Assembly: GCF_900104685.1 (NCBI RefSeq)
Contig: NZ_LT629755.1
Location: 2,852,001 to 2,916,000, forward strand
Reading direction: 5' to 3'
DNA: 64,000 nucleotides
From: Agromyces flavus
Lineage (GTDB): Bacteria > Actinomycetota > Actinomycetes > Actinomycetales > Microbacteriaceae
Positions 24,763-32,339 of the stretch are shown piece by piece. Position 1 is the stretch's first letter. Every line of letters starts with the position of its first letter. The position numbers and the translations under genes are program-made. Under the pieces are notes generated by a model that worked only from the letters and a program-made list of their open reading frames with translations, was not told where the DNA came from and did not search any database.

Positions 24763-26532
24763 ATGCCCATCGACGCGCACCCGACCCCCGCACCCGCCGG
24801 CTCCGACGCCGCGCCCGACCACGACGTCGTGATCGTCGGCGGCGGGCACAACGGGCTCACGGCCGCCGCATACCTCGCCCGTGCCGGCAAGCGGGTGCTG
24901 CTGCTCGAGCGCGACGAGCACCTCGGCGGCGCGGCCGTCTCGGCGCAGGCGTTCGACGGCGTCGACGCGCGCCTCAGCCGCTACTCGTACCTCGTGAGCC
25001 TGATGCCGCAGCGCATCATCGACGACCTCGGCCTCGATGTGCGCCTCGTGCGGCGCCGCTTCTCGTCCTACACGCCCGACCCGCGCGACCCGGGCCGCGG
25101 CCTGCTCGTCGACGTCGAGGCGGATGCCGCGGCCGCCCGCGACGCGTTCGCCCGGGTGGGCGCGGCCGACGACGTCGACGCGTGGCAGGCGTTCTACGCC
25201 GACACGGCCCGGCTCGGCGAGGCCCTCTTCCCGACGCTCACCGAACCGCTGCCGACACGCGACGAAGCCCGCGCGCTCGTCGGCGACGATCGCGTGTGGA
25301 CCGAGTTCATCGAGCGCCCGCTCGGCGAGGCGATCGACACGCGCTTCGCCGACGACCTCGTGCGCGGCGTCGTCGCCACCGACGGCCTCATCGGCACGTA
25401 CACCGACCTCGGCGACGAGTCCCTCGATGCGAATCGCTGCTTCCTCTACCACGTGATCGGCGGCGGCACGGGCGACTGGGACGTCCCAGTCGGCGGCATG
25501 GGCGCCGTCACGGGCGAGCTCGCCCGCGTCGCGCGCGAGGCGGGCGCGAGCCTGCGCACCAAGGCCGAGGTCACCGCCATCGACGCCGAGACCGGCGAGG
25601 TGCACTGGATCGAGGCCGGCAGCGAGCGGATGGCGCGTGCCCACGTGGTGCTCGCGAACGTCGCACCGTTCGTGCTCGACCGCCTGCTCGGCCCGTCCGC
25701 GTCGAGTCTCGAGGCCGCGGGCGTCACCACGAGCGCGGGCGCCCCCGCCGACGAGACCGGACCCGACGCGTCGGTGGCGCCGCGCGACGAACCGCCCTTC
25801 TCGGCCGGCTCCGATGAGGTGCCCGTCGATGAGTACGCGCAGCGCCGGCTCGCGCGCCTCGGCATGCCCGAGGGCGCCCAGGTCAAGGTGAACCTGCTGC
25901 TGACGCGCCTGCCCCGCCTGCTCGACGAGTCCGTCGCGCCCGAGCAGGCGTTCGCGGGCACGTTCCACATCAACGAGCTCGGCACGCAGCTCGCGGCCGC
26001 GTTCCAGCAGGCGGCGAGCGGCGAGCTGCCCGACCCGCTGCCGTGCGAGATCTACTGCCACACGTTGAGCGACCGGACCATCCTCGGCCCCGAGCTCGCC
26101 GACTCCGAGGCGCAGACGCTCACGGTGTTCGGCCTGCACGTGCCCGACCGCCTCGTCGATCGCTTCGGCAACGACGAGCTGCGCGAACGGCTGCGCGACG
26201 CCGTGCTCGCCTCGCTCGACTCGGTGCTGGCCGAGCCCATCGCCGACGTGATCGCGACGGATGGTGCGGGCCGCCCGTGCATCGAGGTGAAGACCACGCG
26301 CGACCTCGAGGAAGCGCTGAACATGCCCGGCGGCAGCATCTTCCACGGAGCCCTGTCGTGGCCGTGGGCCGAGCGCGACGCCGAGCTCCGGACGCCGGCC
26401 GAGCGCTGGGGGGTCGCGACCCCGCACGCGCGCGTGCTGCTCTGCGGCTCGGGCGCGGTCCGGGGCGGTGCGGTCAGCGGCATCGGCGGGCACAACGCCG
26501 CGATGGCCGTGCTCGAGGGCGAGCTGCCCTGA
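24763..26532 (+). CDS. FAD-dependent oxidoreductase, phytoene-desaturase/PYROXD2-like
   Basis: 589 residues. The N-terminal Rossmann motif is IVGGGHNGLTAAAYLARAGKRV with LLLERDEHLGGAA (residues about 22-58), diagnostic of amine-oxidase/phytoene-desaturase-type flavoproteins. GGGTGDWDVPVGGMG and the C-terminal LCGSGAVRGGAVSGIGGHNAA complete the FAD site. The pattern fits the PYROXD2-like group more than carotenoid desaturases, and no carotenoid genes are near, so the substrate is unknown. A Pro/Ala/Asp-rich insert (about residues 320-360) is poorly conserved. Single transcription unit, probably leaderless. Confidence 0.87.
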   Translation: MPIDAHPTPAPAGSDAAPDHDVVIVGGGHNGLTAAAYLARAGKRVLLLERDEHLGGAAVSAQAFDGVDARLSRYSYLVSLMPQRIIDDLGLDVRLVRRRFSSYTPDPRDPGRGLLVDVEADAAAARDAFARVGAADDVDAWQAFYADTARLGEALFPTLTEPLPTRDEARALVGDDRVWTEFIERPLGEAIDTRFADDLVRGVVATDGLIGTYTDLGDESLDANRCFLYHVIGGGTGDWDVPVGGMGAVTGELARVAREAGASLRTKAEVTAIDAETGEVHWIEAGSERMARAHVVLANVAPFVLDRLLGPSASSLEAAGVTTSAGAPADETGPDASVAPRDEPPFSAGSDEVPVDEYAQRRLARLGMPEGAQVKVNLLLTRLPRLLDESVAPEQAFAGTFHINELGTQLAAAFQQAASGELPDPLPCEIYCHTLSDRTILGPELADSEAQTLTVFGLHVPDRLVDRFGNDELRERLRDAVLASLDSVLAEPIADVIATDGAGRPCIEVKTTRDLEEALNMPGGSIFHGALSWPWAERDAELRTPAERWGVATPHARVLLCGSGAVRGGAVSGIGGHNAAMAVLEGELP

Positions 26533-26543
26533 ACGCACCGCGT

Positions 26544-26564
26544 GGCGCGGACGCGGGCCGCGCC
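26544..26564. terminator. Bidirectional-type hairpin between convergent genes
   Basis: GGCGCGG-N7-CCGCGCC, a perfect 7-bp stem 12 bases after the flavoprotein stop and 17 bases beyond the stop of the convergent membrane protein. Confidence 0.5.
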
Positions 26565-26580
26565 ATCCGATCGCCGTGAT

Positions 26581-26988
26581 CTAGAACACGAACATCTGGC
26601 CGAGCACGAGGATCGCGATGACGAACAGCGCGACCACGCCGCCCACGATCGCCAGCGCGCGCGTCGACAGGTTCGCCACGCCGTAGCCGACGAGGATCGG
26701 CAGCCCGATCAGCAGGAGCGTGACGACCCACCAGAACGCCTGGTAGCCGCCGGTCGTCGCCTCGGACAGGCGACCCGCGAACAGCTGCTGCGTGCGCGGG
26801 TTCGTCGCGAACGAGAACGCCGCACTCAGCGGCACCGCGATGAGCGCGAGCACGATGATGCCCGCGAACCATCCCCACATCGTCTGATGCCCCTCGGGGA
26901 GATGCAGCGCCTCCTCCTGGTGAGGTGCGGTCGTCCGTCCCCCGGAGGGGCGGCTGGTGGTGCGTCGCTTCGATCCAGAGCTGCCCAT
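26581..26988 (-). CDS. Small membrane protein, three predicted spans
   Basis: 135 residues, unrecognised. A basic cytosolic N-terminus of about 36 residues (GSSGSKRRTTSRPSGGR) is followed by three hydrophobic segments (FAGIIVLALIAVPLSAAF, AFWWVVTLLLIGLPILVG, ALAIVGGVVALFVIAILVLG). ATG at 26988 is preferred because a TAGAGT box ends 7 bases upstream (leaderless pattern). An internal ATG at 26880 with GAGGGG 9 bases before it would drop the basic tail and is a real alternative. Role unknown. Confidence 0.68.
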   Translation of the reverse strand: MGSSGSKRRTTSRPSGGRTTAPHQEEALHLPEGHQTMWGWFAGIIVLALIAVPLSAAFSFATNPRTQQLFAGRLSEATTGGYQAFWWVVTLLLIGLPILVGYGVANLSTRALAIVGGVVALFVIAILVLGQMFVF

Positions 26989-26995
26989 GCGCGTC

Positions 26996-27001
26996 ACTCT
27001 A
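26996..27001 (-). promoter_or_regulatory. Putative -10 box, leaderless membrane-protein gene
   Basis: Minus-strand TAGAGT ends 7 bases before the ATG at 26988. Confidence 0.35.
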
Positions 27002-27057
27002 GCCCTGCGATGCCGCCCCGGTTAGCCTGTGGTCAGGACGACACGCAGGGGGCGACG

Positions 27058-27576
27058 ATGACCATCACTCGGGCGACCGGCCACTACGTTCGCAAGGACG
27101 ACGGGCTCTACCTCCAGTTCGACCGGCTCTTCCACGCTCCCATCGAGGAGGTCTGGTACTCCCTCACGAATCCGAACGCCATGCAGGCGTGGATCGGGAC
27201 GTACACGGGCATCCCGTCGACGGGTGCCGTGCGATTCCGGATGTCCGGCGACGAGGGCGAGTGGCGCAACGCCTCCGTTCTCCTGTGGGACCCGCCCCAC
27301 CGCGTGCGAGCCGACATCGGCGAGGACGAGTCCGCGATCCGGGTGTACTGCCACCTCCGAGAGGCCGGCGGCATGACGACGCTCACCCTCGGGCACCGCC
27401 TGCAGTCCGGTACGGATGCCGCGGCGGTCGGTCCACGCTGCGACTACTACCTCGATCGGTTCGCCGCGGTCCGGGCCGGGCGGGCCCTGCCCGAGCGGAG
27501 CGACTACGACCCCGGACTGGTCGACACCTACCGGGCGCTGCATGTGCCGGCGCCCGTGACGGAAGTCGGGCGCTGA
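27058..27576 (+). CDS. SRPBCC/AHSA1-like domain protein
   Basis: 172 residues. The pattern LQFDRLFHAPIEEVWYSLTNPNAMQAWIG, then VRFRM, VLLWDPPHRV and LTLGHRL fits the START/Bet v1-like SRPBCC (AHSA1) fold, which binds hydrophobic ligands or partner proteins. No catalytic motif. CAGGGGGC lies before the ATG, and TAGCCT at 27023-27028 could be its -10 box with a 20-odd base leader. It is followed by a strong hairpin, so it is probably a single-gene transcript. Biological role unknown. Confidence 0.82.
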   Translation: MTITRATGHYVRKDDGLYLQFDRLFHAPIEEVWYSLTNPNAMQAWIGTYTGIPSTGAVRFRMSGDEGEWRNASVLLWDPPHRVRADIGEDESAIRVYCHLREAGGMTTLTLGHRLQSGTDAAAVGPRCDYYLDRFAAVRAGRALPERSDYDPGLVDTYRALHVPAPVTEVGR

Positions 27577-27586
27577 GAGCGATCGA

Positions 27587-27617
27587 GCGGCGTGCGCGCG
27601 ACTCGCGCGCACGCCGC
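27587..27617 (+). terminator. Strong hairpin, 14-bp perfect stem
   Basis: GCGGCGTGCGCGCG pairs with CGCGCGCACGCCGC across loop ACT, 10 bases after the SRPBCC stop. No U-tract. The next gene starts 28 bases later, so it may also lie in that leader. Confidence 0.65.
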
Positions 27618-27644
27618 GCTCAGGTCTCGGCGCCCGGCGGCCTG

Positions 27645-28682
27645 ATGGCGAACCGCCCGTTCGTCTGGGCATTCATCGCGACCGCGGGCGTGCTCGTGGC
27701 CTTGGCGATCGCGGCCGCCCTGCTCAGTCTGTCGGGCGTCCTGTTCTCGGTGTTCGCGGCGATCTTCATCACGCTCGGACTCGATCCGCTCGTGCGCTGG
27801 TTCGAGCGGCGCGGGATGCGGCGCGGGTTCGCGATCGTCACCGTGATCGTGCTGTTCGTGCTGGTCATCGCGGGGCTGCTCTGGGTCGTGGTCCCGCTCG
27901 TGGTCTCGCAGGCGGCGGCATTCATCGCGTCGTTGCCCGACCTGTACGCCAAGCTGCAGCAGCAGGACTGGTACCAGGACGCCGTGTCGGGTTCCGGCGG
28001 CGTGCTCGGCAACGTGTACGCCTGGTTCGTCGATCTCCTCGCCGATCCCACCACGTGGGCGACGATCGGCGGCGGTGCGCTCGACATCGGCATCGCGATC
28101 ATCGGCGGGATCTCGTCGGGCTTCTTCATCTTCGTCTTGACGATCTACTTCATCGCCACGCTCGACGCATCGAAGGCCGCGATCTCCACGCTCGTCTCGG
28201 CTTCGCACCGGGCCCGGGTGGTCGACTACGCCGAGCGCATCATGCAGAACGTGGGCCGCTACCTCAGCGGCATGGTGATCCTGGCGTTCTTCAATGCGAC
28301 CTACAGCTTCATCCTGCTCACGCTCGTCGGCCAGCCCTTCGCGCTCGTGATCTCGGTCGCCGCGTTCTTCATCACGCTGATCCCGCTCATCGGCACGGTG
28401 CTGACGACCATCGTGATGACCGCGCTCACGCTGTTCGTCTCGCCGACGGCAGCGCTCATCGTGCTGGTCGCCATGCTCGTCTACATGCAGGTCGAGGCGT
28501 ACATCCTCACGCCGCGCGTGATGAGCAAGGCCGTGCAGGTACCGGGCTCGATCGTACTCATCGCAGCGCTTGCGGGCGGCACCCTCGCCGGGCTGCCCGG
28601 CGCGCTCGTCGCGATCCCGGTCGCGGCCGGCATCCTCCTCATCGTCAAGGAGGTCGTGGTGCCCTGGAAGGCGCGCACGTAG
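27645..28682 (+). CDS. AI-2E family transporter-like membrane protein
   Basis: 345 residues with about seven or eight hydrophobic segments and the AI-2E/PerM layout: two N-terminal spans ending in LGLDPLVRWFERRGMRRGFAI, a soluble loop (LPDLYAKLQQQDWYQD), then a membrane core with IYFIATLD, QNVGRYLSGMVILAFFNATYSF, ITLIPLIGTVLTTI and a C-terminal VPGSIVLIAALAGGTLAGLPGALVAIP (split across segments). The family name comes from TqsA, but most members transport unknown solutes or sodium/protons. ATG at 27645 has no clear ribosome site; a short upstream extension is possible. Confidence 0.83.
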   Translation: MANRPFVWAFIATAGVLVALAIAAALLSLSGVLFSVFAAIFITLGLDPLVRWFERRGMRRGFAIVTVIVLFVLVIAGLLWVVVPLVVSQAAAFIASLPDLYAKLQQQDWYQDAVSGSGGVLGNVYAWFVDLLADPTTWATIGGGALDIGIAIIGGISSGFFIFVLTIYFIATLDASKAAISTLVSASHRARVVDYAERIMQNVGRYLSGMVILAFFNATYSFILLTLVGQPFALVISVAAFFITLIPLIGTVLTTIVMTALTLFVSPTAALIVLVAMLVYMQVEAYILTPRVMSKAVQVPGSIVLIAALAGGTLAGLPGALVAIPVAAGILLIVKEVVVPWKART

Positions 28683-28694
28683 GGCGAGCGGCCT

Positions 28695-28760
28695 CGAGGC
28701 TCAGCCGACCGCCGCGAGGCTCAGCCGACCGCCGCGAGGCTCAGCCGACCGCCGCGAGGA
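28695..28760. repeat. 20-bp tandem repeat, 3.3 copies
   Basis: Unit CGAGGCTCAGCCGACCGCCG repeated exactly three times (28695, 28715, 28735) with a partial fourth. It lies between the convergent AI-2E and DUF7882 genes. On the minus strand each unit can encode Leu-Ala-Ala-Val-Gly-stop; the right-hand copy supplies the actual DUF7882 stop. Confidence 0.9.
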
Positions 28761-29085
28761 CGGGCGCCTCGAGAGCGCGCTGCTGCTCGACGGAATCGAG
28801 CTCGATCACGAGCCCGCGCACCGAGTTGGCCGCATCGGCGAGCTGGCGCAGGAGCGTGCCGTCGAGCGCCGGAGCGTCGGCCGAGTCGAAGACGAATCGC
28901 AGCGGGATGGAGGGGTCGAGCCACAGCGTGGTGCGCCCGCCCTGCGAGGAGCCAGGTGTCACCAGCGACAGGGTGAGCCGCTCCTTGCGGCGGAACTTCG
29001 TGGTCAGCACCACCTTGACATGAGCCAGGAGGCTGTCGGGGATCTGGATCGGCTCGCTGCTGCTGCCGTAGTAGAGAGAGCCCAT
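28741..29085 (-). CDS. DUF7882 family protein
   Basis: 114 residues. MGSLYYGSSSEPIQIPDSLLAH, TTKFRRKERLTLSL, GGRTTLWLDPSIPLRFVF and the LRQLADAANS segment match the small DUF7882 family found widely in Microbacteriaceae, sometimes mislabelled as DNA ligase. No catalytic motif; function unknown. ATG at 29085 has GGAAGGAA upstream; ATG at 29100 is an alternative. Its last residues and stop lie in a 20-bp tandem repeat. It is divergent from a MarR regulator, with an AT-rich palindrome between, so it is probably a MarR target. Confidence 0.8.
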   Translation of the reverse strand: MGSLYYGSSSEPIQIPDSLLAHVKVVLTTKFRRKERLTLSLVTPGSSQGGRTTLWLDPSIPLRFVFDSADAPALDGTLLRQLADAANSVRGLVIELDSVEQQRALEAPVLAAVG

Positions 29086-29172
29086 CGCCGTTCCTTCCAT
29101 CAGGTTCCCGACGTCGTCGTTGTGCGACCCCCGTCGGGACGAGCCACCAGTTTAGCACCATTATCTCGGAAA

Positions 29173-29190
29173 CTTAGATAAATATCTGAG
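29173..29190. promoter_or_regulatory. AT-rich palindrome, candidate MarR operator
   Basis: CTTAGATA-AA-TATCTGAG, an 18-bp near-perfect palindrome (one mismatch per arm) in the 173-bp gap between DUF7882 and the MarR gene. The surrounding 60 bases are about half A/T, very unlike the rest of the window. MarR proteins bind palindromes of this size. Confidence 0.62.
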
Positions 29191-29258
29191 AAATCAGACT
29201 GGCGAGATTTCCTGATAAGGTGACCCTGACCGCCGATCCAGAAGGAGGCCGAGAGGCC

Positions 29259-29702
29259 ATGGAGTCGGGACGTCCGGATACCTCGTCCCTCGCCGAGGCG
29301 CTGCTGCGCTACGTCAATGCGCGGTCGGCCGCCCTCATCGAGGCGCGCCGCGTGCTGCGGATCAACGAGCTCGACGCTCGGGCGCTGCTCTTCGTCGCCG
29401 ACCATCCCGGAACCCGCCCCGGAATGCTGTCCAGCTATCTCGGCATCAGTTCGGCCGGCGTGACCACCCTCATCGATCGCCTGGTCGAACGGGGCGCGGT
29501 GCGTCGTGACGTCGACGCCGAGGACCGGCGCGTGAACCGACTCAACCTCACGATCGATCTCGCCGACGAGCCTTGGTCGGCACTGACCAGATTCGACGAT
29601 GCATTCAACGTCGCGGCCAACGCGGGCGATCTCGACGCCGGCCTCCGGTTCGCGACCACCCTCGATGCGTTCACCGAGGCGGCCACTGCCGCGTCCGCCT
29701 AG
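29259..29702 (+). CDS. MarR family transcriptional regulator
   Basis: 147 residues. Winged helix of MarR type: INELDARALLFVADHPGTRPGMLSSYLGI, then SSAGVTTLIDRLVERGAVRRDVDAEDRRVNRL (recognition helix and wing with the DxxDRR motif). The flanking helices would form the dimer interface and ligand pocket. GAAGGAGG upstream of the ATG. Likely represses itself and the divergent DUF7882 gene through the AT-rich palindrome 69 bases upstream. The C-terminal helix is followed after 3 bases by a convergent gene. Ligand unknown. Confidence 0.86.
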   Translation: MESGRPDTSSLAEALLRYVNARSAALIEARRVLRINELDARALLFVADHPGTRPGMLSSYLGISSAGVTTLIDRLVERGAVRRDVDAEDRRVNRLNLTIDLADEPWSALTRFDDAFNVAANAGDLDAGLRFATTLDAFTEAATAASA

Positions 29703-29705
29703 ATC

Positions 29706-30050
29706 TCAGGCAGAGTCGACGCCGACGAAGGCGAGCGACTTCGCCTGCAGGAAGGCGCAGAGCGCCGACACGACCGAGAGTTCCGCGGCAAGATTGAGGA
29801 CGGCCGCCGCGTCCATCGTCACCGCTTCATCCCGTGGCTCCATGGTCACCTTCCAGGTGGGCGCCCCGACGACTTCGGGCTGAATGGTGATGACGGTGGC
29901 CGCGTTGACCAGGCGAACCGAGACCAGGCCTGTATCCGCGCCGTCTGCGCCGTCCTGCTGGATCACCTTCAGCTCACCGCCGAAGTGATAGCCGACCTGG
30001 TCGAATTCGTCCAGCCACGACTGGATGGTCCTCAGACTGCGAAACGGCAA
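29706..30050 (-). CDS. Hypothetical 114-aa protein with TTG start
   Basis: Not recognised. 114 residues, no signal peptide, predicted beta-rich middle (GYHFGGELKVIQQD, GLVSVRLVNAATVITIQPEVVG) and a C-terminal helix with one Cys (VVSALCAFLQAKSLAF). The start is TTG at 30050, supported by AGGAGG five bases upstream; no in-frame ATG fits. It converges with the MarR gene, stops 3 bases apart, and may be a third member of the MarR/DUF7882 neighbourhood, but nothing in the sequence proves a link. Confidence 0.68.
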   Translation of the reverse strand: MPFRSLRTIQSWLDEFDQVGYHFGGELKVIQQDGADGADTGLVSVRLVNAATVITIQPEVVGAPTWKVTMEPRDEAVTMDAAAVLNLAAELSVVSALCAFLQAKSLAFVGVDSA

Positions 30051-30171
30051 GGTGACCTCCTCGCAAGACCGTTCCCCGCGAGACCCAGTATTCCGCGAAA
30101 TCCCCGTTCTTCACAGGTCCGACGCCGGTGTGATACCGTTCACGGCCAGGTCCGGGTGCCCTCGACGCGGG

Positions 30172-30738
30172 TCAGTGCCAGAGGGATGGCGCGGCAGCGC
30201 GCGTCGCGGGCAGCGCGACATCCGCCCCCCAGCGCTCGATCCACTCGGGCAGCTCGTCGTCGGCCGGCGGCGCGCCGAAGACCTCGATGAGCTCGGTCAC
30301 GGGCACCGTGCCGCCGCCCTTGCGGAGGAACCGCGCCCGGATGAACCCCTGCGCGTAGACCTCGGGCGTGCCGTCGGCCCCGGGCCGCACGAACCGCTGC
30401 TCGACGAACGCCGCCTTCTCGTCGTACCCGACGATCCGCGACTCGATCGCGAACCGCTGCCACAGGCTCAGCGACTTGCGGAACGTGATGGTCTCGCTCG
30501 CGACGACCGGGTACCAGTCGTTCGCGCGCATGAGCCCGAAGACGCCGTTTCGCACGAGCATGTCGAATCGCGCGACATCCATGATCGAGAAGTACACGCC
30601 GTTGTTCATGTGCCGATTGAGGTCGAGGTCGGTCGGCAGGGTGATGAATCGGGTGCGCGCCACCTCGTAGAGCCCGAGGCTGGGCTTGCGGCGCGCGAGC
30701 AACAGCACGTGGAGCAGGGTGCGGAACAGCATGTGCAT
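30172..30738 (-). CDS. Acyl-CoA thioesterase-like (THEM6/4HBT fold)
   Basis: 188 residues. Hydrophobic N-terminus (LFRTLLHVLLLARR) and then a hotdog-fold pattern: RTRFITLPTDLDLNRHMNNGVYFSIMDVARFD (split), FRKSLSLWQRF and FVEQRFVR. DLNRHMNNGVY is typical of the 4HBT/THEM6 thioesterase-like group. Hydrolysis of an acyl-CoA is likely but untested for this branch. I chose ATG at 30738 because a TACAGT box ends 8 bases upstream; ATG at 30732 and a longer start at 30795 are possible. Confidence 0.78.
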   Translation of the reverse strand: MHMLFRTLLHVLLLARRKPSLGLYEVARTRFITLPTDLDLNRHMNNGVYFSIMDVARFDMLVRNGVFGLMRANDWYPVVASETITFRKSLSLWQRFAIESRIVGYDEKAAFVEQRFVRPGADGTPEVYAQGFIRARFLRKGGGTVPVTELIEVFGAPPADDELPEWIERWGADVALPATRAAAPSLWH

Positions 30739-30746
30739 GGTCCACG

Positions 30747-30752
30747 ACTGTA
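30747..30752 (-). promoter_or_regulatory. Putative -10 box of thioesterase gene
   Basis: Minus-strand TACAGT ends 8 bases before the ATG at 30738; no ribosome site. Confidence 0.3.
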
Positions 30753-30832
30753 TGCCCGATTCGTCGTGGAACTCTCCACCTTGGTGGTCGGGCACAGTGC
30801 GGTGCCGGATGCCGCGGGGCGGCGTTGTGCAC

Positions 30833-30847
30833 AGCCGCGAAGCGGCT
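30833..30847 (-). terminator. Small hairpin after citrate synthase
   Basis: AGCCGC-GAA-GCGGCT on the plus strand, a perfect 6-bp stem with 3-base loop, 5 bases after the citrate synthase stop (minus strand). No U-tract. Confidence 0.4.
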
Positions 30848-30852
30848 CGCTC

Positions 30853-32052
30853 TCAGGCCGCCGGCTCCCCCGAGGCGTTGCCGCGCGGCGGCACGTGCCG
30901 CTCATCGGGTCCGCTGTAGACCGAGAGCGGGCGGATGAGCGCGTTCGCGGCGTTCTGCTCCATCACGTGCGCGGTCCACCCGGTGACGCGACTCGCCACG
31001 AACAGAGGCGTGAACATCTCGGTGTCCCATCCCATGAGGTGATAGGTCGGACCGGCCGGATAGTCGAGGTTCGGCTTGATGTTCTTGCGCTCGCCCATGG
31101 CCTGCTCGAGCGCCGTGTAGACCTCGAGGATGTCCGGGCGGTCGTAGTGCTCCACCATCCGCTCGAGCGCGTCGCGCATCGTCGGCACCCGCGAGTCGCC
31201 GTTCTTGTACACGCGGTGGCCGAACCCCATGATCTTGCGCTTCTCGGCGAGCGCGGCGTCGAGCCATGCGACCGCACGCTCGCCCGAACCCTCGCCGAGG
31301 CCGATCTCGTCGAACGCGTGCATCACGGCCTCGTTCGCACCGCCGTGCAGCGCGCCCTTCAGCGCGCCGATCGCGCCCGTGACCGCCGAGTAGATGTCGG
31401 AGAGCGTCGACGCGATCACGCGCGCCGTGAAGGTGGACGCGTTGAACGAGTGCTCGGCGTACAGGATCATCGAGGTGTCGAACGCGTTGACGACCTCGAG
31501 TTCGGGCGCCTCGCCGAACGCCTGCCAGAGGAAGTTGGCCGAGTACCCGAGGTCGAGCCGCGGCTCGACGAACTCGAGCTCGTGACGGCGGCGCTGGTCG
31601 TAGGTGACGATCGAGGGCAGCTTCGCGAACAGGCGGACCGACTTCTCGAGGTTGGCCTCGGGCGAGTCGTCGGGCGTCTTCGGGTCGCTCGCGCCGATGA
31701 CGCTGACGGCCGTGCGCACGACGTCCATGGGGTGCGCGGTGAGCGGGAGCTCGTCGACGATGCGCTTGGTCTCGTGGTCGAGGCCGCGGTGGCCGCGCTC
31801 GAGTTCCTCGAACGCGGCGAGCTGCGTGTCATCCGGCAGCTCGCCGTTCCAGAGCAGGTAGGCGACTTCCTCGAATGTGACGGATGCCGCGAGCTCCTGC
31901 ACGGGGTAGCCGCGGTAGAGCAGCGAGTTCGACTCGGGGTTCACCTTCGAGATCGCGGTGTAGTCGACGGGCACGCCCGCCAGGCCCTTGAAGATCTGCG
32001 GCTGGAAGGCGGCCTCGGACGTGGGGCCGGCCTGCGGGGTCTGCTCGCTCAT
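30853..32052 (-). CDS. prpC: Citrate synthase / 2-methylcitrate synthase
   Basis: 399 residues, typical length for the type I-like actinobacterial PrpC/CitA group. Motifs: LLYRGYPVQELA, HPMDVVRTAVS, LYAEHSFNASTFTARV (catalytic His region), LKGALHGGANEAVM, MGFGHRVYKNGDSR (second His) and PNLDYPAGPTYHLMG (catalytic Asp). It condenses acetyl- or propionyl-CoA with oxaloacetate in the cytosol. The 2-methylcitrate role is favoured because a PrpD-type dehydratase lies 1.3 kb upstream on the same strand, but the two are split by an opposite-strand gene. GAGGAG precedes the ATG. Confidence 0.86.
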   Translation of the reverse strand: MSEQTPQAGPTSEAAFQPQIFKGLAGVPVDYTAISKVNPESNSLLYRGYPVQELAASVTFEEVAYLLWNGELPDDTQLAAFEELERGHRGLDHETKRIVDELPLTAHPMDVVRTAVSVIGASDPKTPDDSPEANLEKSVRLFAKLPSIVTYDQRRRHELEFVEPRLDLGYSANFLWQAFGEAPELEVVNAFDTSMILYAEHSFNASTFTARVIASTLSDIYSAVTGAIGALKGALHGGANEAVMHAFDEIGLGEGSGERAVAWLDAALAEKRKIMGFGHRVYKNGDSRVPTMRDALERMVEHYDRPDILEVYTALEQAMGERKNIKPNLDYPAGPTYHLMGWDTEMFTPLFVASRVTGWTAHVMEQNAANALIRPLSVYSGPDERHVPPRGNASGEPAA

Positions 32053-32180
32053 CGTGCTCCTCGTGGGATTCGGCGTCCGCCCCAGCGCGGTCGCTCCCCC
32101 AGCCTACGGCGCGGGCGCCGCCCGCCGCGCGTCCGCCACCTCGGGCGCCGCGCGCGCCCCCGTCGGCTCCCCTGCGCGAT

Positions 32181-32195
32181 CTCGTGCAAGAACGG
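32181..32195 (+). repeat. Left arm of imperfect inverted repeat flanking DUF559 gene
   Basis: CTCGTGCAAGAACGG. Its reverse complement matches 13 of 15 bases at 33287-33301. A related TCGTGCAGGAACCG (minus strand) lies at 32220-32233. Confidence 0.55.
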
Positions 32196-32339
32196 TGCCT
32201 TCGCCAGCGCGCATACCCACGGTTCCTGCACGATGTCGGATGGCGCGACCCGTCCTCCCCTCCTCCGACACCGTGCAAACGTCCACGATGGGTCGCCCCG
32301 ACGCCGAGCGGCGGGTTCGGTCCCGGCCACGCTCGGGGT

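Noticed and set aside
23434..26538. 1034-codon open frame on the minus strand opposite the exporter and flavoprotein genes
   Set aside because: It is antisense to three well-supported genes, rich in Arg, Gly, His and Asp with no recognisable domain, as expected from GC-rich shadow frames.
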